From positions 1-64,000 of the forward strand of contig JALHNQ010000004.1 of the NCBI GenBank assembly GCA_022843405.1: a stretch of 64,000 nucleotides of DNA. The letters are read 5' to 3'. The notes under the pieces were generated by a model. The model did not search any database. It saw only the letters and a list, made by a program, of their open reading frames with translations, and had not been told where the DNA came from. A program made the translations under genes and the position numbers. This document shows, piece after piece, positions 37,964 to 45,972 of this stretch. The DNA is from Methylocystis sp. (GTDB taxonomy: Bacteria; Pseudomonadota; Alphaproteobacteria; Rhizobiales; Beijerinckiaceae). How positions within the stretch are numbered: position 1 is the first letter of the stretch; each line of letters starts with the position of its first letter.

Positions 37964-38275
37964 ATGACCGGTTTGGAGAAATTATGGATTCGCGACGCGG
38001 TCCGCGAGGCGCTGGACAAGAGCGGCGTGGCCGATCCCAAGTCGATCTCGATTGACATCGAGGGCGGCGACGTCGTGCTCAAGGGCTCCGTCGCCTCGGC
38101 GGGTGAATGGATGGAGGCGGGATATGCCGCCTCCACCGCGTCTTCCTTCATCAAAGTCAGAAATGCGCTCGACATCAGCGTCGTCTGGGAGGCGCCAAAG
38201 GACGAAGTCTATGAGGCCGGGTTGGAATCCTTCCCCGCCAGCGATCCGCCATCGTGGACGCCGGGCGAGACTTAG
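37964..38275 (+). CDS. BON-domain protein
   Basis: 103 residues from ATG 37964. LWIRDAVREALDKSGVADPKSISIDIEGGDVVLKGSVASAGEWMEA is one BON domain, which in other proteins binds phospholipid or peptidoglycan surfaces. There is no signal peptide visible, and the C-terminus is acidic (AGLESFPASDPPSWTPGET). The upstream start at 37934 would begin inside the terminator hairpin. Function unknown; possibly stress-related, as in OsmY-like proteins. Confidence 0.75.
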   Translation: MTGLEKLWIRDAVREALDKSGVADPKSISIDIEGGDVVLKGSVASAGEWMEAGYAASTASSFIKVRNALDISVVWEAPKDEVYEAGLESFPASDPPSWTPGET

Positions 38276-38294
38276 GGCGCGACGGCGGTTTGCC

Positions 38295-39914
38295 TCAGGC
38301 TTCTCCCACCGCTTGCCGCGCGCGATTGGCGTTGATCGCCGCGTTCTTCTGCGGACGCAGCACGCAATCGAGATAGCGGTTGAGCAGTGTGAAGTCGCTC
38401 CCTACGCCGCGCGCGGCGATCACCTGATCCGGACGGATCAAAACCCAACCGGCGCCGCGTAGATGGTAGCGCTCACGCGCCTGTTTGTCGGGGTCGTTCT
38501 CCGCAGTCAGGCGGAGAACGGCGAGATGTTCGTCTGTCTGGCCCAATTTCGTTGTGTCTATCTCCGATCCGGCGTCCTCGAACAAAAGCAGGGTATGGCG
38601 AGATTCGCTGAGGAGGGGCCATAGAGGCCTATCCTGCCCTCCGATTGTCAGGATCGCGTCGCGCGCTCTGGCGCCGACCTCGGTGCGCCGTGGAATACGC
38701 GGCGGAACGCCGAGCGCGACGAGCGGCCCCTCTCGGTAGACGATCTCGGTCTCTGACAATTCGACCTGGAGTCGCTTCTGAACAATCGGCAGATTGCCGA
38801 AGACCGACACGGCGATGTCTTTGACGATCCTCATGGCGGCGCCGGAACTGAAAGCGAGATGCAGCTTCTGTTCTGCGGCCTTCACCACGTCGCGCGCGAT
38901 GGCGCGCCGCTCCGGTTCATAGCTTTCGAGCAGGAGTTTCGGATCGCCCACGCCCTGAAGCGCATGGGCGAGCTTCCAGCCGAGATTCACGGCATCCTGA
39001 ATGCCGGTGTTCATGCCCTGTCCGCCGGCGGGACTATGCACATGCGCGGCGTCGCCTGCGAGGAAACAGCGTCCGACGCGATAGCGCGCGGCCACGCGCT
39101 CGTTAATCTTGAACGCCGAGAGCCAGCTCGGATCGCGCAGACGCATGCCAGGCGGACCATAGCGATCGGCATGGCTTTGCAGCTCATCGACCGTCGGCGG
39201 GATATCGCTGGCCGCGTCGTTGTCGCGCATAGCGAAGATCCGCCAAGTTTCCTCCTCGAAGGGAAACAGGGCGACGGTTCCGCCTCGTCGCCACCAGAGA
39301 TAGATGTTCTTGTGATCCAGTCCGCCGCCGTCGATGCGCACGTCGCCGAGCAGGAAGGTCTGCGGTTCGGTTGAGCCTTCGAACGGAATGTCGAGCGCTC
39401 TGCGGACCTCGCTCCGTGCGCCGTCGCAACCAACAAGATAGCGGGCGCGCGCCACTTCCGTGCGCCCGTTGGCGTGGTCGAGGGTCGCGGTCGCGCCGTC
39501 TTCGTCCTGAGTAAGACCGGAGAGTTCGACGCCGCGCTCGATCGTGACGCCCAAGGCGGAGAGTCGCACATTCAGCAAACGCTCGGTCTCGGACTGGGGG
39601 ATGAGCAGCGGAAACGGAAACGGGCTGTCGATGCCTTCGCCAACTTCCATGCGCGCCAGTTGTCGAACGCCGTCGCCGATGCAGAGCGCGTTGAGCCGCG
39701 CGCCATCGCGCAGAAACTCGTCGATGACGCCCATGCCTTGCATGGCCTCAAGGCTCGCGCTCCAAATCGCCAAGGCCTTGGAGACGGAGCTCGGCTGCAT
39801 CGCCCGATCGATGATGCGCACCGGAATCCCATAGCGACGCAGCGTGATTGCGAGCGAAAGACCCGTTGGCCCGGCGCCGACGATCAGAACATCTTCGATT
39901 TTCTCTCCGGACAT
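38295..39914 (-). CDS. FAD-dependent aromatic monooxygenase (PheA/TfdB/MhpA type)
   Basis: Flavoprotein hydroxylase using NAD(P)H and O2 on a phenolic or polyketide-like substrate. GAGPTG (residues 13-18) binds the FAD ADP moiety. VGCDGARSEVRRAL is the DG motif, and FLAGDAAHVHSPAGGQGMNTGIQDAVNLGWKL is the GD motif with the active-site loop. A C-terminal thioredoxin-like domain (about 420-539) places it in the phenol-hydroxylase-like group. ATG 39914 gives 539 residues. Last gene of a TetR-VOC-monooxygenase operon. The exact substrate is unknown. Confidence 0.87.
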   Translation of the reverse strand: MSGEKIEDVLIVGAGPTGLSLAITLRRYGIPVRIIDRAMQPSSVSKALAIWSASLEAMQGMGVIDEFLRDGARLNALCIGDGVRQLARMEVGEGIDSPFPFPLLIPQSETERLLNVRLSALGVTIERGVELSGLTQDEDGATATLDHANGRTEVARARYLVGCDGARSEVRRALDIPFEGSTEPQTFLLGDVRIDGGGLDHKNIYLWWRRGGTVALFPFEEETWRIFAMRDNDAASDIPPTVDELQSHADRYGPPGMRLRDPSWLSAFKINERVAARYRVGRCFLAGDAAHVHSPAGGQGMNTGIQDAVNLGWKLAHALQGVGDPKLLLESYEPERRAIARDVVKAAEQKLHLAFSSGAAMRIVKDIAVSVFGNLPIVQKRLQVELSETEIVYREGPLVALGVPPRIPRRTEVGARARDAILTIGGQDRPLWPLLSESRHTLLLFEDAGSEIDTTKLGQTDEHLAVLRLTAENDPDKQARERYHLRGAGWVLIRPDQVIAARGVGSDFTLLNRYLDCVLRPQKNAAINANRARQAVGEA

Positions 39915-39951
39915 GACTTCTCTCTCGATCGAAGAACAAAAAACGGATGGT

Positions 39952-40449
39952 CTACTTCGCTGCCTCTGCGCGATCGCGCATGAGGGCTTCGATTCGGTCG
40001 ATCTGCATGAAGGAGGCGTATTCGCGAGCCAGGTCCGCCGGCGCAAGTTCGAGCATGACGCGGTTCTCGATCCAGAATTCGAGAAGATGGAAGACCGGCG
40101 GCTTGCCAGGCGCGGCTCGGCCGAAGAATTTGGCGCGCCACCCTTCCCGGGCCCCGATGCGTTCAATCGCGGCGCGGTCGAGCGGCGTTGAGATAAGCGC
40201 GTGGAAGGGGAAATAGCCTGTCGTTCGCGGCCCGGGCGTGAAGGCGACCTGCGCTTCCTCCGCGCCCGGCGTCAGAGTGATCGTGTCCGGATAGACCTCG
40301 ATCATTGTGCCGTGCGCATCGCCGCTCATCGCCATATGGGCGCCTGGCAGCGGACCGCTGAACGGAAAGGCGCGCCCGTTCATGATCTCGGCGAGAACGT
40401 CGGCGACATGAGCTGGATCGCGCGCGGGAATCGAGATGTGATGGATCAT
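39952..40449 (-). CDS. VOC-superfamily metalloenzyme (glyoxalase/dioxygenase fold)
   Basis: 165 residues with the paired beta-alpha-beta-beta-beta fold of the vicinal oxygen chelate group. Candidate metal ligands are His3/His4 (MIHHISIPARD), Glu51 (GTMIEVYPD), His83 (FPFHALIS) and Glu134 (VMLELAP). Its start overlaps the TetR stop (ATGA at 40449), and the flavin monooxygenase follows 37 bases later. The set could hydroxylate and then open or isomerise an aromatic compound, or serve resistance. That is inference from context. Confidence 0.8.
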   Translation of the reverse strand: MIHHISIPARDPAHVADVLAEIMNGRAFPFSGPLPGAHMAMSGDAHGTMIEVYPDTITLTPGAEEAQVAFTPGPRTTGYFPFHALISTPLDRAAIERIGAREGWRAKFFGRAAPGKPPVFHLLEFWIENRVMLELAPADLAREYASFMQIDRIEALMRDRAEAAK

Positions 40450-41105
40450 GGCTTGCCCTGATTTGTAGCGAGTGGATCGTTTTCGACTGGCGATACTTGC
40501 GGCCCCTCGAGACCGGAGGGGTCGGATTTCAGCGCTTCGATCAGCGCGCGGATGCCCCACGAAGCGACTGTTTGCGCCTCTTCCGAAGTGAAGCGGCAGG
40601 TATCCCGCAGCCAGCGCCAATAGGTCGGGCTCCAATAAGAGGCGATCGCCAGTGCGCCGCGCTTCAACTGCATGGGCGTCAAATCTGGGAAAGCGACGCC
40701 GATTCCGGCGATCCATCCGTCGAGGCGATTATCTCGATCGGCGTAACGCTGCCGGTCCCAGGAGGGCTGATTCATCAGGTTCCTGAGCAGCGCCCCGTAT
40801 TGCTCGTAGAGGGGGAATAGTCGCTGCGGCATCGTAGGCAGTTCCCCGAGCGGAGGCAGCGGCTTGTCGAGGCCCAACCGAGGCTTCAGCCAGAGAAAGA
40901 AAGCCGCGACCAGATCGTCCATGGTCGCGAAATGCGCGTAGACGGTCGGCGGAGAAACGCCAGAGAGTGAGGCGATCTTGCGCAAGGTCAGGCTCTCGAT
41001 GCTCTCTTTTTCCACATAGTCCTTGGCGGCCATGAGGATGCGCTCACGCGTCATGGCCGCCTGCGCTTCTCGCAGAGGGCTCTGATACGAGCGATCAGCG
41101 GCCAT
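40446..41105 (-). CDS. TetR/AcrR-family regulator
   Basis: 219 residues. The N-terminal helix-turn-helix is intact: ERILMAAKDYVEKESIESLTLRKIASLSGVSPPTVYAHFATMDDLVAAFF. The larger C-terminal ligand-binding helical part contains YWSPTYWRWLRDTCRFTSEEA. It is the first gene of the operon with the VOC protein and monooxygenase, so it probably represses its own promoter and is released by the pathway substrate. Three direct repeats in the promoter are candidate sites. Confidence 0.88.
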   Translation of the reverse strand: MAADRSYQSPLREAQAAMTRERILMAAKDYVEKESIESLTLRKIASLSGVSPPTVYAHFATMDDLVAAFFLWLKPRLGLDKPLPPLGELPTMPQRLFPLYEQYGALLRNLMNQPSWDRQRYADRDNRLDGWIAGIGVAFPDLTPMQLKRGALAIASYWSPTYWRWLRDTCRFTSEEAQTVASWGIRALIEALKSDPSGLEGPQVSPVENDPLATNQGKP

Positions 41106-41112
41106 AGTTCAG

Positions 41113-41165
41113 CTTTTCATATATCATTTCATATTATACATGTCATATTAAATACTAACAGTCAA
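41113..41165 (-). promoter_or_regulatory. AT-rich promoter and candidate TetR operator
   Basis: On the minus strand TATAAT (41138-41133) is a perfect -10. TTGACT (41165-41160) lies upstream, but the 21-base spacer is too long for a standard promoter, so activation or a different -35 is possible. The plus-strand direct repeats cwtktcatat at 41113, 41125 and 41139 (spacing 12 and 14) straddle the -10. The region is strikingly A/T-rich for this genome. Confidence 0.5.
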
Positions 41166-41277
41166 CAGAAAAGTTTCGAAGACCCCGTCGCGGCGCCGCG
41201 CCTTGCTCTTTGCGGGCGCGTTGAGGCGTTTCAGCTTGCGAAGTGAAAGGTTTCGACTTACGGCGGTTTGAAACGCC

Positions 41278-41757
41278 ATGCCCGAAATCGCCTTCTACCA
41301 TTTGACCCGCACAACGGTGGCGGAGACGCTGCCGACGCTGCTGGAGCGCTCCCGCGCGCGCGGCTGGCGCGCGATCGTCCAGACGACGAGCGAAGCGCGC
41401 CTCGCCAAACTCGACGAGGATTTGTGGTCTTACCGTCAGGAGAGCTTCCTCCCGCACGGGACGAAGGCTGACGGCGCGCCGCAGACGCAGCCGATCTATC
41501 TCACCTGCGAGAACGATAATCCAAACGACGCCGACGTGCGCTTCTTCGTCGAAGGCGCGCGCCTTGCGCCCGCGCTCGCCGGCGCCGGCGCGCCGCGCCA
41601 ACGCGCCGCTCTGCTGTTCGACGGGCATGACGACGCCGAACTTGCCGACGCGCGCGCGCAATGGAAAGAACTGCGCGATCTGGGCTATAGCCTCGTCTAT
41701 CACCAGCAGAGCGAGAGCGGCGGATGGGAAGAGAAGGCGCGCGAACCGAAGTCTTAA
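41278..41757 (+). CDS. holC: DNA polymerase III chi subunit
   Basis: Clamp-loader accessory subunit that contacts SSB. IAFYHLTRTTVAETLPTLLERSRARGWRAIVQT is the standard N-terminal fold, followed by EDLWSYRQESFLPHG and PIYLTCENDNPNDADVRFFVEGA. 159 residues, a typical alphaproteobacterial length. Its end overlaps the following methyltransferase by 34 bases. Confidence 0.93.
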   Translation: MPEIAFYHLTRTTVAETLPTLLERSRARGWRAIVQTTSEARLAKLDEDLWSYRQESFLPHGTKADGAPQTQPIYLTCENDNPNDADVRFFVEGARLAPALAGAGAPRQRAALLFDGHDDAELADARAQWKELRDLGYSLVYHQQSESGGWEEKAREPKS

Positions 41758-42458
41758 GCGAGGATTTCGCCGAACGCCGGGCGCGGGCGCGAGAAAGGCT
41801 CGACGCGGTCGATCCGCATAAGCGTCCCGGCGGGATCGAGGCCGATCCCAAGCGCCAGGAATGGTTCGAGGCGGTCTATGCTCTCGCGGAGGGCGATCCC
41901 GCGGGGGTTCCTTGGGCGCACCTTGAGCCGCGTCCGATGCTCGAAGATTGGCTGCAGGCGCATTCGCTCGCCGGTCTGCGCGCGCTCGACGTCGGCTGCG
42001 GGCTTGGCGACAACGCCGAAGCGCTGGCGCGCGCCGGCGCGCGCGTAATCGCTTTCGATCTCGTTGAGCGCGCCGTGCAATGGGCGCGCGAGCGCTTTCC
42101 GCGGAGTAAGGTCGACTATCAAGTCGCCGATCTCTTCGATGCACCGCAGGAATGGCGCGGCGCCTTCGATCTCGTGCATGAGCTTTATACGCTGCAGGCG
42201 CTTCCCGAGACGCTTCTGCCCGGCGCCGCGCGGGCGCTCGCGTCTTTTGTCGCGCCGGGCGGAACGCTGCTCGTCATTTCGCGGGCGCGCGACGATGGCG
42301 AAGACCTTGGCGGCCCGCCATGGCCGCTCGCCAAGAAAGACATCGAGGGGTTGGCCGTCGACGGACTTCGGCTGGTTTCGCTTGAGGATATTCCAGCGAG
42401 CGGAGATCTCGCGCGCCATTGGCGCGCCGAGTTTCGTCGCGACGAGGCCGGCGCGTGA
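41724..42458 (+). CDS. SAM-dependent methyltransferase (class I)
   Basis: 244 residues. The SAM-binding motif I is LRALDVGCGLGDNAEALARAGARVIAFDLVERAVQWA; DLVHELYTLQALP and LASFVAPGGTLLVISRA continue the Rossmann fold. The substrate is not evident; the fold is that of small-molecule methyltransferases (a UbiE/tellurite-resistance-like layout). It overlaps holC and its stop overlaps the GTG start of the ABC ATPase, so it is translated within the transporter operon. Confidence 0.82.
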   Translation: MGREGARTEVLSEDFAERRARARERLDAVDPHKRPGGIEADPKRQEWFEAVYALAEGDPAGVPWAHLEPRPMLEDWLQAHSLAGLRALDVGCGLGDNAEALARAGARVIAFDLVERAVQWARERFPRSKVDYQVADLFDAPQEWRGAFDLVHELYTLQALPETLLPGAARALASFVAPGGTLLVISRARDDGEDLGGPPWPLAKKDIEGLAVDGLRLVSLEDIPASGDLARHWRAEFRRDEAGA

Positions 42459-43507
42459 ACGCGCCGCTGCTGTCGATTAACAACGTCAGCAAAAAATTCG
42501 GCGCGGTCGTCGCGCTCGAAAACGTCTCGCTTCATGTCGGCGCCGGCGAATTCTTCGCGCTGCTCGGGCCGTCGGGCTGCGGCAAGACCACGCTGATGCG
42601 TTGCATCGCCGGGTTTGAGGCGCCCGACGCCGGCGCGATCGCGCTGAACGGCGTCGATCTTTCCGGCGTGCCGCCGTTTCGACGGCCGGTGAACATGATG
42701 TTCCAGTCCTATGCGCTGTTTCCCCATCTCGACGTCTTCGAGAACATCGCTTTTGGCCTGCGCCGGCAGGGCGAAGCAAAAGACGCGATCGACACGCGAG
42801 TCGAAGAACTCCTCGCGATGACTCAGCTTTCGAATTTGGGCCGCAGAAGAATCGACGAACTGTCTGGCGGACAGAAGCAACGCGTCGCGCTCGCCCGCGC
42901 GCTTGCGCCGCGCCCTAAAATGCTGCTGCTCGACGAGCCGCTCGGCGCGCTCGACCGCAAGCTGCGCGAAGAGACCCAGTTCCAACTCAAGGAAATCCAG
43001 CGGCTGACGCAAACCAGCTTCGTTATCGTCACTCATGATCAGGACGAAGCGCTGGCGCTCGCCGACCGCATCGCGGTGATGCGCGCGGGCAGGGTCGAGC
43101 AGGTCGCGGGGCCGATGGAGATTTACGACCGTCCCGCGACGCGTTTCGTCGCGGGCTTCGTCGGCGAAACCAATTTCATCGAGGGGCGGCTCGTGCGCAA
43201 CTCCGGCGCCGCGCTGATCGCCGAGTTTGGACGAATCCCCTGCGAGCCCGGCGACCTTCCCGAGGGCGCGCAGGCGACGCTCAGCGTGCGTCCGGAGCGC
43301 ATCGGCGTCGAGCGCGAAGGCGAAGGAATCGCGGGTTTCGTCGAGAATTTTGTGTTTCGCGGCGAGACCACGCTGCTGCGGGTGCGCGTCGCGGAAAATG
43401 TCGTCTTGCGCGCGGCGGCCGGCCATGGCGAGCGTTATGCGATCGGCGATTCGGTGAGGCTGAGCTTTCCGCCTGGCGCGGGAACGCTTCTCGCAGAGGA
43501 GAGATAG
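42455..43507 (+). CDS. potA: Polyamine-type ABC transporter ATP-binding protein
   Basis: 350 residues starting at GTG 42455, which overlaps the upstream stop (GTGA). Walker A GPSGCGKT is at 38-45, the signature is ELSGGQKQRVALARAL, Walker B is MLLLDEPLGALD, and the H-loop is VTHDQDEALALADRI. The C-terminal TOBE domain (about 270-350) is intact. The CUT1/spermidine-putrescine subfamily is indicated by the permeases that follow. Symbol by subfamily; PotG is equally possible. Confidence 0.88.
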   Translation: MNAPLLSINNVSKKFGAVVALENVSLHVGAGEFFALLGPSGCGKTTLMRCIAGFEAPDAGAIALNGVDLSGVPPFRRPVNMMFQSYALFPHLDVFENIAFGLRRQGEAKDAIDTRVEELLAMTQLSNLGRRRIDELSGGQKQRVALARALAPRPKMLLLDEPLGALDRKLREETQFQLKEIQRLTQTSFVIVTHDQDEALALADRIAVMRAGRVEQVAGPMEIYDRPATRFVAGFVGETNFIEGRLVRNSGAALIAEFGRIPCEPGDLPEGAQATLSVRPERIGVEREGEGIAGFVENFVFRGETTLLRVRVAENVVLRAAAGHGERYAIGDSVRLSFPPGAGTLLAEER

Positions 43508-43540
43508 GGTGAGGTTAACAATGAATGCGCGGCGCAACGC

Positions 43541-43597
43541 GGATTTCCTCATCCGGAGGAGGCCTCGGAGAGGCCGTCTCGAAGGACGAGGAAATCC
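43541..43597. repeat. REP-like palindrome, copy E
   Basis: ggatttcctcatcc and ggacgaggaaatcc arms enclose a ggcctc-gga-gaggcc hairpin. Same family as the 12.1-12.5 kb copies. It lies in the 177-base gap between potA and the first permease. Confidence 0.85.
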
Positions 43598-43613
43598 AGT
43601 CGCGCGAGAAGCC

Positions 43614-43666
43614 GCGCCCTCGCCCTTCGAGACGCCTGCTGCGCAGGCTCCTCAGGATGAGGGCGC
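43614..43666. repeat. REP-like palindrome, copy F
   Basis: gcgccctcgcccttcgag and tcaggatgagggcgc arms enclose a gcctgc-tgc-gcaggc hairpin. It lies 16 bases after copy E, inverted relative to it. Confidence 0.85.
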
Positions 43667-43684
43667 TTACGGCGGCGCCGTGGC

Positions 43685-44596
43685 ATGAGCCGGCGGCGCA
43701 GACTCTCACTGGGCCAACGGCTCGTGATCGCCGCGCCCTATCTCTGGATCGCCGCATTTTTTCTTGCGCCGATGTTGCTCGTCGCCAAGATTTCCGTCTC
43801 GCAGTCGGTGCTGGCGCGTCCGCCCTACCGGCCGATTTTTCAGTTTTCCGACAGTCTCGCCGAGCTCTGGGCCAAGGCGCAGGACTTTACGCTCGACTCC
43901 TACCGCGCGCTCGTCAACGATACGCTTTATGTCGAGTCCTATCTCTCGTCGCTCACGATCGCTGCGATCGCGACGCTGATCACGCTGATCGTCGCCTATC
44001 CTTTCGCGCTCGCCATGGCGCGCGCGCCGGAACGCCTGCGTCCCATTCTCATCGGCCTCGCCGTCGCGCCTTTCTGGACGAGCTTTCTTATCCGCGTCTA
44101 CGCCTGGATCGCGCTGCTGAAAGATGAAGGGCTGATCAACAATGCGCTGATGGCGCTTGGGCTCATTTCCGCGCCGCTGCAAATGTATGCGACGCCCGGC
44201 GCCGTCGTCGTCGGCATCGTCTATTCCTATCTGCCCTTCATGCTGTTGCCGATCTACGCGGCGCTAGAGCGTCAGGACGCGAGTCTGCGCGAGGCGGCGG
44301 CCGACCTCGGGGCGTCGCCGGCGCAGGTGTTCTTGCGCGTGACATTGCCGCTTTCGCGCGAAGGCGTCATTGCGGGGTCGCTCCTCGTGTTCATTCCGGC
44401 GGTCGGCGAATTCGTCATTCCCGATCTCCTCGGCGGCTCCGAGACGCTGATGATCGGGCGGACCTTGTGGAATGATTTCTTCTCCAATCATGACTGGCCG
44501 GCGGCGTCGGCCGCGGCGATCGCGCTCGTCGCCCTGTTGATGGTTCCGTTGCTGCTATGGGAGCGCGCGCGGCTTAAGGAAGAGGGCGCGCGATGA
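43685..44596 (+). CDS. potB: Polyamine-type ABC transporter permease (PotB/PotH)
   Basis: 303 residues, six membrane helices. The EAA loop that contacts the ATPase is QDASLREAAADLGASPAQVFLRVTLPLSREGV. FVIPDLLGGSETLMIGRTLWNDFF is typical of PotB/PotH. It begins 19 bases after REP copy F and overlaps the next permease by 4 bases. Confidence 0.9.
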   Translation: MSRRRRLSLGQRLVIAAPYLWIAAFFLAPMLLVAKISVSQSVLARPPYRPIFQFSDSLAELWAKAQDFTLDSYRALVNDTLYVESYLSSLTIAAIATLITLIVAYPFALAMARAPERLRPILIGLAVAPFWTSFLIRVYAWIALLKDEGLINNALMALGLISAPLQMYATPGAVVVGIVYSYLPFMLLPIYAALERQDASLREAAADLGASPAQVFLRVTLPLSREGVIAGSLLVFIPAVGEFVIPDLLGGSETLMIGRTLWNDFFSNHDWPAASAAAIALVALLMVPLLLWERARLKEEGAR

Positions 44597-45426
44597 GCGC
44601 CGCCGCCTCATACGCGCGTCGCGCGACTCTGCTTGCCGGCTTTGTCTTTCTTTACGCGCCGATCGTCATTCTAACGGTCATGAGCTTCAACGCCTCGCGT
44701 CTTGTGTCCGTATGGGGGGGATTTTCAACGAAATGGTATGTGGCGCTGCTCGACAATGAGCAATTGCTGCATTCGGCGAAAATCAGCCTCGCCGCCGCGC
44801 TTGTTTCGGCGACGATCGCGACTCTGCTGGGCCTTCTCGCCGCCGTCGCGCTGGCGCGTTTTGGCGGCTTTCGCACCCGCCTGCTGTTTTTCGGCGCCGT
44901 GCATGCGCCACTGGTTTTGCCAGAAGTGGTGCTGGGCCTCGCGCTGCTCACCTGTTTCGTGGCGCTTGGCGTCGGACGAGGCTTCGTCACGTTGGTCATC
45001 GGGCATGTCACGCTGACGATGTGCTTTACGACGGTCGCGCTTCTCGCGGCGCTACGCGACTGCGATCCGACGCTCGAAGAGGCGGCGATGGATCTCGGCG
45101 CGACGCCGCCTGAGGCTTTTTTGCGCGTCGCGCTGCCGCAGATCGCGCCGGCGATCGTCACAGCCTTTCTTCTGGCGTTCACCCTCTCACTCGATGATCT
45201 CGTCATCGCCAGCTTTGCGACCGGCCCCGGCGCGACGACGCTGCCGATGCGGATTTATTCTCAGGTGCGTTTGGGAGTCTCGCCGCAGATCAATGCGATT
45301 TCAACTTTGCTCCTCGCGCTCGTCGCCGTCGCGCTCGGACTCGCTGCGGCTGTGTCCTACTGGCGCGCGGGGCGCAATTTTCGAGGGATGAAAACTTTGG
45401 CGCGCTCGCCAGATAAGGCGTCATGA
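44593..45426 (+). CDS. potC: Polyamine-type ABC transporter permease (PotC/PotI)
   Basis: 277 residues with six membrane helices. The EAA loop is CDPTLEEAAMDLGATPPEAFLRVALPQIAPAI, followed by AFTLSLDDLVIASFATGPGATTLPMRIYSQVRLGVSP, the hallmark of PotC/PotI. It overlaps both the preceding permease and the following pgsA-like gene (ATGA at 45423). No periplasmic binding protein (PotD/PotF) is encoded nearby. Confidence 0.9.
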   Translation: MSAAASYARRATLLAGFVFLYAPIVILTVMSFNASRLVSVWGGFSTKWYVALLDNEQLLHSAKISLAAALVSATIATLLGLLAAVALARFGGFRTRLLFFGAVHAPLVLPEVVLGLALLTCFVALGVGRGFVTLVIGHVTLTMCFTTVALLAALRDCDPTLEEAAMDLGATPPEAFLRVALPQIAPAIVTAFLLAFTLSLDDLVIASFATGPGATTLPMRIYSQVRLGVSPQINAISTLLLALVAVALGLAAAVSYWRAGRNFRGMKTLARSPDKAS

Positions 45427-45971
45427 CGAATAATTGGTTCGCTTCGCTGCCGAATTTTATCACCATCGGCCGTCTCGTCCTGACGCCGGCGGCGATCTCC
45501 TTGATTGTCGAGCGTCAATGGAGCGCCGCCTTCGTGCTTTTCGCCATCGCCGGCTTTTCAGACGCGCTCGATGGCTGGATCGCCCGGACTTACAATCTGC
45601 AATCGGAGCTCGGCGCGATTCTCGATCCCATCGCCGACAAGGCGCTGATCGTTTCGATGTATGTCACGCTCGCCATCGTCGACGCCTTGCCGGCCTGGCT
45701 CGCCATCATGGTGGTGTTCCGCGACATCATGATCACCGGCGCGGTGTCGCTTTCCTGGCTGATGGGCCGGCCGATGAAGGTTCGTCCACATTTTTCTTCC
45801 AAGGCGACCACGGCGACGCAACTGGCTCTGGCGGGCGTCGTTCTGGCCGCGCAGGCATATGCCGTTCACATTCCGCTCCTAAATGTGACGCTCGTCGCCC
45901 TCGTCGCCGCATTGACCGTCGCTTCCGCCTGCGTCTATCTGTGGCTCTGGGTCCGACATATGAGGCTGTGA
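45423..45971 (+). CDS. pgsA: CDP-alcohol phosphatidyltransferase (PgsA-like)
   Basis: Membrane enzyme that makes a phospholipid from CDP-diacylglycerol and an alcohol. The family motif is complete: D47-x2-D50-G51-x2-A54-R55-x8-G64-x3-D68-x3-D72. Five to six hydrophobic helices. At 182 residues it is the size of phosphatidylglycerophosphate synthase, but a second CDP-alcohol transferase may exist elsewhere in the genome, so the substrate (glycerol-3-phosphate) is likely rather than certain. Confidence 0.83.
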   Translation: MTNNWFASLPNFITIGRLVLTPAAISLIVERQWSAAFVLFAIAGFSDALDGWIARTYNLQSELGAILDPIADKALIVSMYVTLAIVDALPAWLAIMVVFRDIMITGAVSLSWLMGRPMKVRPHFSSKATTATQLALAGVVLAAQAYAVHIPLLNVTLVALVAALTVASACVYLWLWVRHMRL

Positions 45972-45972
45972 C

